Shown here: positions 1 through 8,472 of the stretch, in pieces
Layout: each line of letters starts with the position of its first letter
Numbering within the stretch: the first letter of the stretch is position 1
Origin: Mycobacterium sp.
GTDB lineage: Bacteria > Actinomycetota > Actinomycetes > Mycobacteriales > Mycobacteriaceae
DNA: 64,000 nt
Assembly (NCBI RefSeq): GCF_002863225.1
Contig: NZ_PKEK01000048.1
Location: 62,001 to 126,000, forward strand
Direction: 5' to 3'
Made by a program: the position numbers and the translations under genes
Notes under the pieces: generated by a model
Database searches by the model: none
Seen by the model: the letters and a program-made list of their open reading frames with translations, nothing else
What the model was told of the DNA's origin: nothing

Positions 1-448
1 CCCCTCCCGAGACGCGTGGTGCCACGAGCGGGTGGCGGCTACCCGCAAGCGCCTCGACGACCTGGACTGGATGAATCCGACCGTGCTGGTCAACCATTTC
101 CCGATGGTGCGCCAGCCGTGTGATGCGCTGTTCCTGCCGGAGTTCTCGCTGTGGTGCGGAACCACCGAAACCGCCGACTGGCACACCCGCTACAACGCGG
201 TCTGCTCGGTCTACGGGCACCTGCACATTCCGCGGACAACCTGGTATGACGACGTCCGCTTCGAAGAGGTGTCGGTGGGCTATCCGCGAGAGTGGCGACG
301 CCGTAAGCCGTACAGCTGGCTGCGTCAGATCCTGCCCGACCCGCAGTACGCGCCCGGATACCTCAACGACTTCGGCGGCCACTTCGTGATCACCGCGGAG
401 ATGAAGGCACAGGCTCAGCAGTTTCGCGACCGACTGCGTCAGCGGTAG
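1..448 (+). CDS. Metallophosphoesterase (calcineurin-like), 3' part only
   Basis: The reading frame is open from the window edge to a TAG stop at 446-448, so only the C-terminal part is present (about 148 residues). It contains a VNHFP segment and a later GHLH segment, the spacing and type of the last two metal-ligand blocks of calcineurin-like phosphoesterases, which bind two metal ions and hydrolyse phosphoesters. It lies 5 nt ahead of pptT; in M. tuberculosis a phosphoesterase of this kind (Rv2795c, from memory) precedes pptT in the same operon. That protein is reported to counteract PptT by removing phosphopantetheine from acyl carrier proteins (AcpH-like); applying this here is inference from synteny. 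The GTG at 32 is an internal codon, not a start. Confidence 0.85.
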   Translation, partial: PSRDAWCHERVAATRKRLDDLDWMNPTVLVNHFPMVRQPCDALFLPEFSLWCGTTETADWHTRYNAVCSVYGHLHIPRTTWYDDVRFEEVSVGYPREWRRRKPYSWLRQILPDPQYAPGYLNDFGGHFVITAEMKAQAQQFRDRLRQR

Positions 449-453
449 TCGCG

Positions 454-1128
454 ATGACGTTGAACACCTTGATGTCTGCTGTGCTGCCGACCGTCGACGA
501 CTTGGCGTGCGCCGAATTGTATTCCGATCCACCGGGGTTGGCGCCGTTGGCGGAAGAGGAGCCGCTGATCGAGCGGTCGGTGGCCAAGCGGCGCAACGAG
601 TTCATCACCGTCCGGTACTGCGCGCGTATCGCGCTGGGCGAACTGGGTTTTCCACCCGTGCCGATCCTCAAAGGGGAGAAGGGCGAACCCTGCTGGCCTG
701 ACGGAGTGGTCGGAAGTATCACCCACACGGCCGGCTACCGCGGTGCGGTGGTCGGTCGGGCCGGTGCGGTGCGCTCGGTGGGAGTGGATGCCGAACCGCA
801 CGACGTGCTGCCGGACGGCGTGCTCGACGCGATCAGTCTGCCGGCCGAGCGCGCCGAAATGAAAGTCCTGCCCTCCCATATCCATTGGGACCGGATCTTG
901 TTCTGCGCCAAGGAAGCCACCTACAAGGCATGGTTCCCGCTGACCAAGCGATGGCTGGGCTTCGAAGACGCACACATCACTTTCACCGTCGATGGAACCG
1001 GCTCGGCCGGTGCGTTCGAATCGACGATCTTGGTGGACGGAGCAACGCTGACCGGTCCGCCGCTGAGATCGCTGGCCGGGCGGTGGTCGGTGGATCGCGA
1101 CTTGGTGCTGACGGCGATCACGTTATGA
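454..1128 (+). CDS. pptT: 4'-phosphopantetheinyl transferase PptT
   Basis: The product is 224 residues, close to the usual EntD/PptT length. Signature blocks are visible: GVDAEPH (first Mg-binding acidic block) and, about 40 residues later, [16 protein letters not shown], the family's (F/W)xxKEAxxK motif. The enzyme transfers phosphopantetheine from CoA onto acyl and peptidyl carrier proteins; in mycobacteria PptT activates mycolate and siderophore synthases and is essential. ATG 454 lies 5 nt after the phosphoesterase stop and the gene overlaps truB by ATGA, so the three genes are probably co-translated. The synteny matches the M. tuberculosis locus. Confidence 0.93.
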   Translation: MTLNTLMSAVLPTVDDLACAELYSDPPGLAPLAEEEPLIERSVAKRRNEFITVRYCARIALGELGFPPVPILKGEKGEPCWPDGVVGSITHTAGYRGAVVGRAGAVRSVGVDAEPHDVLPDGVLDAISLPAERAEMKVLPSHIHWDRILFCAKEATYKAWFPLTKRWLGFEDAHITFTVDGTGSAGAFESTILVDGATLTGPPLRSLAGRWSVDRDLVLTAITL

Positions 1129-2003
1129 ACCCCGGCCTTGTCGTCGTCGACAAGCCGGCCGGTATGACGAGTCACGACGTGGTCGGACGTTGCCGGCGCA
1201 TCTTCGGGACCCGTCGGGTCGGTCATGCCGGAACACTGGATCCGATGGCCACCGGGGTGCTGGTGATCGGCGTCGAGCGGGCCACCAAGATTCTGGGCCT
1301 GGTCACCGAAACCTCGAAGTCCTACGCGGCAACGCTTCGGCTCGGCCAGACCACCTCCACCGAGGACGCCGAAGGTGATCTCACGCAACATGTTTCGGCC
1401 TGCGGTGTCAGCGACGAAGCGATCGAGGCGGCGATTGCCGGGTTGCGTGGCGACATCGCACAGGTGCCGTCCGCGGTCAGTGCGATCAAAGTCGACGGGC
1501 AGCGGGCCTACCGGCTGGCCCGTGAAGGCCAGACCGTGGAACTCGCCGCCCGGCCGGTCCGCATCGACCGGTTCGAGATGCTGGCGGTGCGTCGCCACGA
1601 CGATCTCGTCGACGTCGATGTCGTGGTGGACTGCTCATCAGGTACCTACATCCGCGCGCTGGCCCGCGACGTCGGCATGACGCTGGGAGTCGGCGGTCAC
1701 CTGACTGCGTTACGGCGCACCAGGGTTGGCCGGTTCGGCCTCGACCAGGCCCGCACGCTCGACGAGCTGACCGACCAGCCCGGGCTGAGCCTGACGTTGG
1801 ACGAGGCGTGCCTGCAACTGTTCGCACACCGACACCTCACCGATGACGAAGCCGACTCGGCCGCCAACGGTCGCGCGCTGAAACCGGCCGGCATCGACGG
1901 GATCTACGCCGCGCACACCGACGACGGCCGGGTCATTGCGCTGCTGCGCGAAGAGGGCGAGAGGACCAAGTCCGTCGTCGTCATTCGGCCGGCAAACCTG
2001 TAA
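1125..2003 (+). CDS. truB: tRNA pseudouridine(55) synthase TruB
   Basis: The protein is 292 residues and starts at the ATG that overlaps the pptT stop (ATGA at 1125-1128). An earlier in-frame start would lie inside pptT. TruB landmarks are clear: an N-terminal [14 protein letters not shown] block, [13 protein letters not shown] containing the catalytic Asp, then the YAATLRLG and [13 protein letters not shown] blocks. The C-terminal third fits a PUA-like extension. It isomerises U55 in the T-loop of tRNAs. It is the last gene of the phosphoesterase-pptT-truB unit; the next gene follows after a 58-nt gap that holds a palindromic operator. Confidence 0.96.
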   Translation: MNPGLVVVDKPAGMTSHDVVGRCRRIFGTRRVGHAGTLDPMATGVLVIGVERATKILGLVTETSKSYAATLRLGQTTSTEDAEGDLTQHVSACGVSDEAIEAAIAGLRGDIAQVPSAVSAIKVDGQRAYRLAREGQTVELAARPVRIDRFEMLAVRRHDDLVDVDVVVDCSSGTYIRALARDVGMTLGVGGHLTALRRTRVGRFGLDQARTLDELTDQPGLSLTLDEACLQLFAHRHLTDDEADSAANGRALKPAGIDGIYAAHTDDGRVIALLREEGERTKSVVVIRPANL

Positions 2004-2027
2004 CGGCACGTTCGCCGATGTGATCAG

Positions 2028-2051
2028 CTAACATTCTGGACAGAATGTAAG
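2028..2051. promoter_or_regulatory. Palindromic operator in front of the TetR gene
   Basis: Bases 2031-2048 read ACATTCTG-GA-CAGAATGT, a perfect 8-bp inverted repeat with a 2-bp centre. The symmetry extends to 24 bp (2028-2051) with a single mismatched pair. It sits between truB and the TetR-family gene, 11 bp before the ATG at 2062. This size and position are typical of autoregulatory TetR operators. I saw no second copy in front of the downstream operon, so control of that operon by this regulator is not proven by the sequence. Confidence 0.7.
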
Positions 2052-2061
2052 TAGCTCGGGA

Positions 2062-2715
2062 ATGCGAGGCGGTGACGTGGCAGCAGTTGGCGAACGACGG
2101 GTGAGGCGCACCCAGGCCGAGCGCAGCGCCGCCATGCGCACCCGTCTGCTCGACGCCACGATCGAATGCCTGGTCACCTACGGCTACGCCGGGACGACCA
2201 CTCCGCGCGTCGCCGAGCGTGCCGGCGTCACCAGGGGCGCTCAGATCCATCACTTCCGCTCGAAAGAGGATCTGGTGGTCGCGGCGATCGAGCATCTGGC
2301 GCAGCAACGGGTGCAGGCTTCCATGCGTGAGTTCGGCCTGGTGGAGACCAGCAGCGATCCGGTGTCGACGGTGCTGGAATTCCTCTGGGAATCCCACCAG
2401 GGGCCGATGTTCGTTGCGACGGTAGAACTTTGGGTGGCGGCGCGCACCGATCCGGTGCTGGCCCGCCACGTCGAACGGGTCGAGCCGCTGGTCAACAGCA
2501 CTCTGATTTCGGCGGTCGCCCAGCTGGTGCCCGATCACGCCGTTCGTAAAGATCTGCGCAACTTCGTCTACACCGCAATGGACGCACTGCGGGGGATCCT
2601 GCTGGCGAGCTTCGTCGATCGGGACACCGCCCGCGCGCGCCGGCGTTGGAACCGCGCCTGCGAACAGCTGCGCATCGTCGTCGACGGTCTGCTGACCGCC
2701 GATTCCCTGGACTGA
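2062..2715 (+). CDS. TetR/AcrR-family transcriptional regulator
   Basis: The product is 217 residues. Residues about 20-65 form a TetR helix-turn-helix: LLDATIECL, then [19 protein letters not shown] and [10 protein letters not shown]. The rest is a variable helical ligand-binding domain. A 24-bp palindrome lies immediately upstream, so the protein probably represses itself. The gene heads a long co-directional run of acyl-CoA and oxidative enzymes (2825-13286), which makes it the best candidate local regulator of that run. The effector is unknown; an acyl-CoA or ketone intermediate would fit. ATG 2062 is taken as start; GTG 2077 is an alternative. Confidence 0.85.
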   Translation: MRGGDVAAVGERRVRRTQAERSAAMRTRLLDATIECLVTYGYAGTTTPRVAERAGVTRGAQIHHFRSKEDLVVAAIEHLAQQRVQASMREFGLVETSSDPVSTVLEFLWESHQGPMFVATVELWVAARTDPVLARHVERVEPLVNSTLISAVAQLVPDHAVRKDLRNFVYTAMDALRGILLASFVDRDTARARRRWNRACEQLRIVVDGLLTADSLD

Positions 2716-2766
2716 ACCGCGCCACGGCGTCTGCCTCGACCCACTGCACCCTGCGCCTTTGCAAAG

Positions 2767-2784
2767 ATACAATCAGGTGTGTAT
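2767..2784 (+). promoter_or_regulatory. Probable promoter and small inverted repeat before the thiolase gene
   Basis: TACAAT at 2768-2773 resembles a -10 hexamer and would start transcription near 2780, giving a 5' leader of about 45 nt with the ribosome site GAGGGGAG just before ATG 2825. ATACA (2767-2771) and TGTAT (2780-2784) form a short inverted repeat over the same bases, a possible repressor site. It is not the same sequence as the palindrome at 2028-2051. No convincing -35 box was seen. Confidence 0.4.
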
Positions 2785-2824
2785 GTTTTGGCGCAAGGCA
2801 CGAATCCAGTCCGAGGGGAGCGCG

Positions 2825-4015
2825 ATGTCCAAGAAGGTCTACGTCATCGGAGTCGGGATGACGAAGTTCGAAAAGCCGGGCCGCCGGGAGAATTGGGACT
2901 ACCCGGACATGGCTCGCGAGTCCGGCACCAAGGCGCTCGAGGACGCCGGCATCGACTACGCCGCAATCGAACAGGGCTACGTCGGCTACGTCTACGGCGA
3001 GTCGACCTCCGGTCAGCGCGCACTCTACGAGCTGGGCCTGAGCGGCATTCCGATCGTCAATGTCAACAACAACTGTTCGACCGGTTCGACCGCCTTGTAC
3101 CTTGCCGCGCAAGCGATTCGCGGCGGACTGGCCGACTGCACGATCGCGCTCGGCTTCGAGAAGATGAAACCGGGCTCACTGGAATCGACCTATGACGACC
3201 GCACCAACCCGATGGAAAAGCACATCATCGCGATGGCCGAGATCTCGGAAGTGCTTTTCCCGCCGGCGCCGTGGATGTTCGGTGCGGCCGGTCGTGAGCA
3301 CATGCAGCAATACGGCAGCACCGCTGAGCATTTCGCCAAGATCGGGTACAAGAATCACAAGCACTCGGTCAACAACCCGTACGCCCAGTTCCAGGAGTCC
3401 TACTCGCTGGAGGACATCCTCGGTGCGCGGATGATCTACGACCCACTGACCAAGTTGCAATGCTCGCCCACCTCGGACGGCTCGGGCGCAGCGATCTTGG
3501 CCTCGGAGGCGTTCGTCGACAAGCACAACCTGGCGGGGCAAGCGGTGGAGATCGTCGGGCAGGCCATGACGACGGACTTCGCGAACAGTTTCGACGGCAC
3601 CTGCAAGGGGTTGATCGGCTATCACATGAATGTGCAAGCCGCCCAACGCGTCTACGACCAATCCGGTCTGGGGCCCGAGGAGTTCCAGGTCATCGAATTG
3701 CATGACTGCTTCTCGGCCAACGAGCTGCTGCTCTACGAAGCGCTCGGACTGTGCGCCGAGGGCGAGGCGCCGAAGCTGATCGACAACGGCGATGTCACCT
3801 ACGGGGGACGTTGGGTGGTCAACCCGTCCGGCGGCCTGATCTCCAAAGGGCACCCGCTCGGGGCCACCGGATTGGCGCAGTGCGCCGAGCTGACCTGGCA
3901 ACTGCGTGGCCAGGCAGACAAGCGGCAGGTCGACAACGTCACCGCCGCGCTGCAACACAACATCGGACTCGGCGGTGCGGCCGTCGTCACCGCCTACCAG
4001 CGCGCCGAACGCTGA
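2825..4015 (+). CDS. ltp1: Lipid-transfer protein/thiolase (SCP-x type), Ltp1-like
   Basis: The protein is 396 residues of the thiolase superfamily, SCP2-thiolase branch. C84 sits in a [10 protein letters not shown] context where the nucleophilic Cys of thiolases lies. H293 ([10 protein letters not shown]) and H343 ([15 protein letters not shown]) are the usual catalytic block and C-terminal loop. Such enzymes cleave beta-ketoacyl-CoA, or in the Ltp2 branch act as retro-aldolases in sterol side-chain removal. The start at 2825 has a strong GAGGGGAG site 5 nt upstream; upstream in-frame starts lack one. It is followed by SRPBCC, MaoC, SDR and FadE genes. M. tuberculosis has ltp1 next to fadE21 near sirR (recalled as Rv2790c-Rv2788), so this is probably the same gene in a fuller context. 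Confidence 0.85.
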   Translation: MSKKVYVIGVGMTKFEKPGRRENWDYPDMARESGTKALEDAGIDYAAIEQGYVGYVYGESTSGQRALYELGLSGIPIVNVNNNCSTGSTALYLAAQAIRGGLADCTIALGFEKMKPGSLESTYDDRTNPMEKHIIAMAEISEVLFPPAPWMFGAAGREHMQQYGSTAEHFAKIGYKNHKHSVNNPYAQFQESYSLEDILGARMIYDPLTKLQCSPTSDGSGAAILASEAFVDKHNLAGQAVEIVGQAMTTDFANSFDGTCKGLIGYHMNVQAAQRVYDQSGLGPEEFQVIELHDCFSANELLLYEALGLCAEGEAPKLIDNGDVTYGGRWVVNPSGGLISKGHPLGATGLAQCAELTWQLRGQADKRQVDNVTAALQHNIGLGGAAVVTAYQRAER

Positions 4016-4047
4016 ACCACGACAACAACTGACGAAGGAGAACGACC

Positions 4048-4488
4048 ATGGGACACATCGAGGCGACCCGCCACCTGTCGGCGGACCCGGAGGCTTTGTG
4101 GGGGACCGTCACCGACTTGGCCAACTGGGACAAGTGGTTCACCGTGCACGAGAAGTGGCTCGAAGGCCCGCCCGACACCGTGACCGAAGGCGCGACGCTG
4201 ACGGCCAAGATCGTGATGCTGGGAATGGCGAACAAGATCCAGTGGACCATCGAACAGGTCGACGCACCGCGCTCGCTGATCCTGTCGGGCACCGGAATGG
4301 CAGGTGTCAAAGCCAAATTCACCTTCACCATCGACCCGGCCGGCGAGGGTTCCGACTTCAGCGTCTCCGGAGACTTCGAAGGCGCGATGATCAAGGGTGC
4401 GCTCGGCAAGGCCGTGGAGAAGGACGGCGTCAAGCAGCTCGCCACGACGCTCGACCAGCTCGACGCGCTGGCGTCGGCATCGGCCTGA
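4048..4488 (+). CDS. SRPBCC (START/Bet v1-like) family protein
   Basis: The product is 146 residues. It begins GHIEATRHLSADPEALWGTVTDLANWDKWF, the typical first strand and helices of polyketide-cyclase/dehydrase SRPBCC proteins, and ends with a long amphipathic helix (KAVEKDGVKQLATTLDQLDAL). The fold makes a hydrophobic pocket for lipid-like ligands; most members have no proven reaction. A GAAGGAGA ribosome site precedes ATG 4048. Its place between a thiolase and a MaoC hydratase suggests binding, or an accessory role, for the substrate of this operon. No catalytic residue can be assigned from sequence alone. Confidence 0.8.
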   Translation: MGHIEATRHLSADPEALWGTVTDLANWDKWFTVHEKWLEGPPDTVTEGATLTAKIVMLGMANKIQWTIEQVDAPRSLILSGTGMAGVKAKFTFTIDPAGEGSDFSVSGDFEGAMIKGALGKAVEKDGVKQLATTLDQLDALASASA

Positions 4489-4491
4489 CCC

Positions 4492-5352
4492 ATGGTGGAG
4501 ACGCTGGAATTCGACGATGCCGGTCTGGGGCGGTGGACCGACGAGGAGCGGTTCGACGTCACCCAGGAGCGGCTGGCCGAGTACGCCGCGGCCACCAATG
4601 ACCCGATCGCGGCGCACCGCAGAGGGGACGTTGCGCCACCGGTTTTCGCGATAGTGCCCGTCTTCGAGGCGCTGCTCACCCCGGCGGTGGATGTGATGCC
4701 CGTCGAGGCCATCCCACGAATCGTGCACGGCGAGCAAGACTTTCACTTCCATCGCCCGATTCATCCAGGCGACAAGCTGGTCTCGCGCGGTAAGATGATC
4801 GGGTACCAGGGCTTGGAGAAAGGCACTCGGGCAGCGATCCTGCTCGAATGTCGCACGGAGGACGGTGAACTCGTCAACGAGCAGTACGTCACCACGTTCG
4901 TGCGAGGCATGTCGGTGGGCAAGACGGTCGGCGACCTGAGCCCAGAGCACAAGTTCGACGACAGGCTCCGGGAGCAGGCTCCGGTCGCCAAGGTCGTCCA
5001 GCACGTCGACAGCGACCAGACCTTCCGTTACGCACCGGCGGCCGGTGATCCGATGCCGATTCACCTCGACGAGGAGGTGGCTCGCGACGCCGGTCTGCCC
5101 GGGATCATCGCCCACGGCCTGTGCACCATGGCGTTCACCTCGTGGGCGGTGCTGACGGAGTTGGCGGACTCGGATGTCAACCGACTCAAACGATTTGCGG
5201 TCCGTTTCTCCAAGCCGGTGATCCCCGGGGACGAGCTGGAAACCAGGATCTGGAAAATCGGCAGCAGCGGCGGAACGACGAGCTACGCATTCGAAACGGC
5301 CAGGGGCGACGATCTCGTCATCACCGACGGCCTGGCCGTCCTGACCGACTGA
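4492..5352 (+). CDS. Two-domain MaoC-like (hotdog) enoyl-CoA hydratase
   Basis: At 286 residues it is long enough for two hotdog folds. The N-terminal half (about 1-140) is the degenerate FAS1-like dehydratase repeat. The C-terminal half carries the hydratase-2 block: TFRYAPAAGDPMPIHLDEEVA followed by GLPGIIAHGLCTMAF, with the Asp and His catalytic pair. It should hydrate trans-2-enoyl-CoA to 3-hydroxyacyl-CoA, possibly on a bulky or sterol-like acyl chain. This architecture is shared with mycobacterial HtdY/ChsH-type proteins. The start lies 3 nt after the SRPBCC stop, so translation is coupled. It sits directly ahead of an SDR that could oxidise the product. Confidence 0.85.
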   Translation: MVETLEFDDAGLGRWTDEERFDVTQERLAEYAAATNDPIAAHRRGDVAPPVFAIVPVFEALLTPAVDVMPVEAIPRIVHGEQDFHFHRPIHPGDKLVSRGKMIGYQGLEKGTRAAILLECRTEDGELVNEQYVTTFVRGMSVGKTVGDLSPEHKFDDRLREQAPVAKVVQHVDSDQTFRYAPAAGDPMPIHLDEEVARDAGLPGIIAHGLCTMAFTSWAVLTELADSDVNRLKRFAVRFSKPVIPGDELETRIWKIGSSGGTTSYAFETARGDDLVITDGLAVLTD

Positions 5353-5372
5353 CACAAGGGAGTCGCACAAAC

Positions 5373-6242
5373 ATGGGTGCATTGGAGGGCCGCGTCGCGG
5401 TCATCACCGGGGCGGGCCGCGGCATCGGTCGCGAACATGCGTTGCTGTTCGCCAGAGAGGGTGCCAGGGTCGTCGTCAACGATCTCGGCGGCAGCAACGA
5501 CGGTGAGGGTGCCGACACCGGTCCCGCACACGAGGTGGTCGAAGAGATCAAAGCGGCCGGCGGTGTCGCGGTCGTCAACACCGAGAACATCTCGACCTGG
5601 ACCGGCGCCGAAAGTGCTGTGCAGCAGGCGATCGACGAGTTCGGTGGTCTCGACATCCTGGTCAACAACGCCGGGATCCTGCGCGACGCATTCATCGCGG
5701 GCATGGAGGAAGCACAGTGGGACGCGGTGATCGCGGTCCATCTGAAAGGTCATTTCGCGATGTTGCATCACGCGGCCGCGTACTGGAAAGCACAGTCGAA
5801 AGCGGGTGACCAGCCCAACGCCGCGGTGATCAACACCGCCTCGGGTTCCGGTGTGACACTGCCGAATGCGGGCCAGGCGAACTACGGCTCGGCGAAGGCG
5901 GGCATCGCGGCACTGACGCTGATCGCCGCGGAGGAGCTCGAACGCTACGGCGTGCGGGTGAATGCGATCGCGCCGATCGCGCGGACCCGGCTCACGCTGG
6001 CGACGCCCGGCATGGGTTCGCTGATGTCCGAGCCCGAAGACGGCGAGCTCGACCTTTTCAGTCCATCCAACATCGCACCGCTGGTCGCTTACCTGGCGAC
6101 AGAGAAGTGCCCGATCACCGGCCGGGTGTATGCGGTTCAAGGCGGAGCGATTTCGTCGCTGTCGGGTTGGCACGACGTCGACACGATCGAGACCGACGGC
6201 CCCTGGCTGATCGACGACATCGCCGCACGCCTGCCGCAGTAA
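5373..6242 (+). CDS. SDR oxidoreductase, probable 3-hydroxyacyl-CoA dehydrogenase type
   Basis: The protein is 289 residues. It has a Rossmann TGAGRGIGREHALLF cofactor motif at the N-terminus, the NNAG block and a YGSAK catalytic pair. The insertion NDLGGSNDGEGADTGPAHEVVEEI resembles the N-terminal SDR domain of peroxisomal multifunctional enzyme 2 (17-beta-HSD type 4), which oxidises 3-hydroxyacyl-CoA. That fits the preceding MaoC hydratase and the thiolase at the head of the operon. The start at 5373 is 20 nt after the MaoC stop with AAGGGAG upstream; earlier in-frame starts lie inside the MaoC gene. Confidence 0.85.
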   Translation: MGALEGRVAVITGAGRGIGREHALLFAREGARVVVNDLGGSNDGEGADTGPAHEVVEEIKAAGGVAVVNTENISTWTGAESAVQQAIDEFGGLDILVNNAGILRDAFIAGMEEAQWDAVIAVHLKGHFAMLHHAAAYWKAQSKAGDQPNAAVINTASGSGVTLPNAGQANYGSAKAGIAALTLIAAEELERYGVRVNAIAPIARTRLTLATPGMGSLMSEPEDGELDLFSPSNIAPLVAYLATEKCPITGRVYAVQGGAISSLSGWHDVDTIETDGPWLIDDIAARLPQ

Positions 6243-6256
6243 TCAAGGAGCACAAC

Positions 6257-7507
6257 ATGTTCGAATGGTCCGACACCGACCTGATCATGCGGGACACCAT
6301 CCGCGGATTCATCGACAAAGAGATCCGGCCGCACCTCGACGCGCTGGAGACCGGTGAGATCTCGCCCTATCCGATTGCGCGCAAGTTGTTCAGCGAATTC
6401 GGTCTCGACGTGATGGCCGCGGAAGCGGTCAAGACGATGCTGGACAAGGAGCGCGCCAAACAGGAAGCCCGACATGCCGACGGAGCAACAGGGGAGAAGT
6501 CTTCCCGTGGTTTCGCCGGCCTGGGTGCGCAGGGATCGATGGCGGCGGTGCTGGTCTCCGAGCTCGCCGGGGTGAGCCTCGGCCTGCTCAGCGCCGTCGG
6601 CGTCAGCCTCGGCCTGGGCGCCGCGACGATCATGAGCCGTGGCACGCTCGCGCAGAAGGAGCGCTGGCTACCCGAACTCATGACACTGGAGAAGATCGCG
6701 GCTTGGGCCATCACCGAGCCCGATTCCGGCTCCGATGCTTTCGGCGGGATGAAGACCACGGTCAAGCGCGACGGAGCCGACTATCTCCTCAACGGGCAGA
6801 AGACGTTCATCACCAACGGTCCCTACGCCGACGTGATGGTGGTCTACGCCAAGCTCGACGACGGCACCACCGACAAGCGCAACCGGTCGGTGCTGACGTT
6901 CGTCTTGGACGCCGGGATGGCGGGGCTCGCCCAGGGCAAGCCGTTCAAGAAGATGGGCATCATGTCGTCGCCGACCGGCGAGTTGTTCTTCGACAATGTC
7001 CGGCTGTCACCGGACCGCCTGCTGGGCGAGACCGAGAACCACACCGGGGGCGACGGCCGGGAGAGCGCACGGGCGAACTTCTCGGCCGAGCGGATCGGGG
7101 TGGCGTTGATGTCGTTGGGCATCATCAACGAGTGCCATCGGCTCTGCGTCGACTACGCCAAGACCCGCACGCTGTGGGGGAAGAACATCGGCCAATTCCA
7201 GCTGATTCAGCTCAAGCTGGCCAAGATGGAAGTCGCGCGGATTAACGTGCAGAACATGGTGTTCCAGACCCTGGAGAAAGCCCAGGCCGGCAAGATGCCG
7301 TCGCTGGCGGAGGCTTCGGCCATCAAGCTGTACTCGTCGGAGGCTGCCACCGACGTCGCAATGGACGCGGTTCAGCTGTTCGGGGGCAACGGCTACATGG
7401 CCGAGTACCGGGTGGAACAACTGGCCCGTGACGCCAAGTCGCTGATGATCTACGCCGGGAGCAACGAGGTCCAGGTGACACACATCGCCAAGGGCCTGCT
7501 CGCCTGA
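6257..7507 (+). CDS. fadE21: Acyl-CoA dehydrogenase, FadE21-like
   Basis: The protein is 416 residues with the full acyl-CoA dehydrogenase layout. It has a helical N-terminus, the AITEPDSGSDAFGG flavin block near residue 155, a central beta domain, and the C-terminal FGGNGYMAEYRVEQLARDAK and IYAGSNEVQ signatures. It would introduce the alpha-beta double bond into an acyl-CoA using FAD and electron-transfer flavoprotein. An AAGGAG site precedes ATG 6257, and the gene overlaps the next by one base (TGATG). The symbol rests on synteny: M. tuberculosis fadE21 lies beside ltp1 and sirR. Substrate unknown. Confidence 0.82.
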   Translation: MFEWSDTDLIMRDTIRGFIDKEIRPHLDALETGEISPYPIARKLFSEFGLDVMAAEAVKTMLDKERAKQEARHADGATGEKSSRGFAGLGAQGSMAAVLVSELAGVSLGLLSAVGVSLGLGAATIMSRGTLAQKERWLPELMTLEKIAAWAITEPDSGSDAFGGMKTTVKRDGADYLLNGQKTFITNGPYADVMVVYAKLDDGTTDKRNRSVLTFVLDAGMAGLAQGKPFKKMGIMSSPTGELFFDNVRLSPDRLLGETENHTGGDGRESARANFSAERIGVALMSLGIINECHRLCVDYAKTRTLWGKNIGQFQLIQLKLAKMEVARINVQNMVFQTLEKAQAGKMPSLAEASAIKLYSSEAATDVAMDAVQLFGGNGYMAEYRVEQLARDAKSLMIYAGSNEVQVTHIAKGLLA

Positions 7508-8472
7508 TGAGCATCCGGACGACGGCCAAGGTGCTGCGCCGCAGAACGCTGACCATCGTCGATCGACTGACCTATGTTCCGGTCTCGCGGCTGACCCTGA
7601 ACACCTTGCTCAATGTCCTGGTGTCGCAGCAGTGGTTGTTCACCGGGCTACGGCCGGCAGCGGACAACCTGATCGCCCGCACCTCCCCGGTGGTGCCAGG
7701 AGTCCTGGTCGTGCCGGTCTCGGACCCGGTTCGTGGGGAGTGGGTGCGGGCGCCGGACAACGACGACGCGGCCGGGGTGATCCTGGTCCTGCACGGCAGC
7801 GGTTACCTGATCTGCTCGTCGCGCACCCACCGCGGTTTCGCCTCACATCTGTCCGAGTACTCGGGAATGCCGGCGTTCACCGTCGACTACCGCCTCGCGC
7901 CGGAGCACCCGTTTCCCGCGGCCGAAGACGATGCCTTCGCGGCGTACCGCTGGCTGCTGGAACAGGGGCACGATCCGGCGAAGATCGTCGTCGCCGGGGA
8001 CTCGGCCGGGGGGCATCTCGCAGTCGCGCTTGCCGTGCGGCTGCGCAACGAAGGACTCCCGCTGCCGGCAGCGCTTGCACTGTTCGGCCCGTTGATCGAT
8101 CCGTCGTACCGGGCGTGTATCGCCGACCCGCGAGTCCGGAGTCAACCGCTCGATCCGCGCACCGCGCGCCGCGCCGTCGCGCTGTACGTCGGTGATCACG
8201 ATGACCAGGATCCCCGGTTGAATCTGTTGAACGCCGACCTCTCCGATCTACCGCCGATCCAGATCCACTTCGGATCGCGGGAAGTCATGCGGGCCGACGC
8301 GGAGGCTTTCGCCAAGCAGGTGGTGGAATTGGGTGGTCGCTGCGACGAGCAGTTGTGGCCCGGTCTCATGCACGGCTACTGGCTGTGGCCGCGCGACGGA
8401 GGGTTCACCAGCCTGCAGGTCGCGGGCCAGTTCCTTCGCTCGGCGGTCGGTCTGGTCGACCCGGTGTCATGA
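7507..8472 (+). CDS. Alpha/beta hydrolase, hormone-sensitive-lipase family esterase
   Basis: The protein is 321 residues. The oxyanion-hole motif reads HGSGYLI rather than the canonical HGGG. The nucleophile elbow is GDSAGGHLAVAL, typical of the HSL branch, and a late LMHGYWLWP supplies the likely catalytic His. It should hydrolyse medium-size esters or lactones. It overlaps the FadE stop by one base and the following CoA ligase by four. In this operon it is the natural candidate to open the ester made by the Baeyer-Villiger-type monooxygenase encoded downstream, which is inference from content. Confidence 0.83.
   Translation: MSIRTTAKVLRRRTLTIVDRLTYVPVSRLTLNTLLNVLVSQQWLFTGLRPAADNLIARTSPVVPGVLVVPVSDPVRGEWVRAPDNDDAAGVILVLHGSGYLICSSRTHRGFASHLSEYSGMPAFTVDYRLAPEHPFPAAEDDAFAAYRWLLEQGHDPAKIVVAGDSAGGHLAVALAVRLRNEGLPLPAALALFGPLIDPSYRACIADPRVRSQPLDPRTARRAVALYVGDHDDQDPRLNLLNADLSDLPPIQIHFGSREVMRADAEAFAKQVVELGGRCDEQLWPGLMHGYWLWPRDGGFTSLQVAGQFLRSAVGLVDPVS

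Noticed and set aside
3994..5382. 462-residue antisense frame over the SRPBCC and MaoC genes
   Set aside because: Composition is Arg/Asp/His-rich shadow sequence with no motif; the plus-strand genes explain the region.
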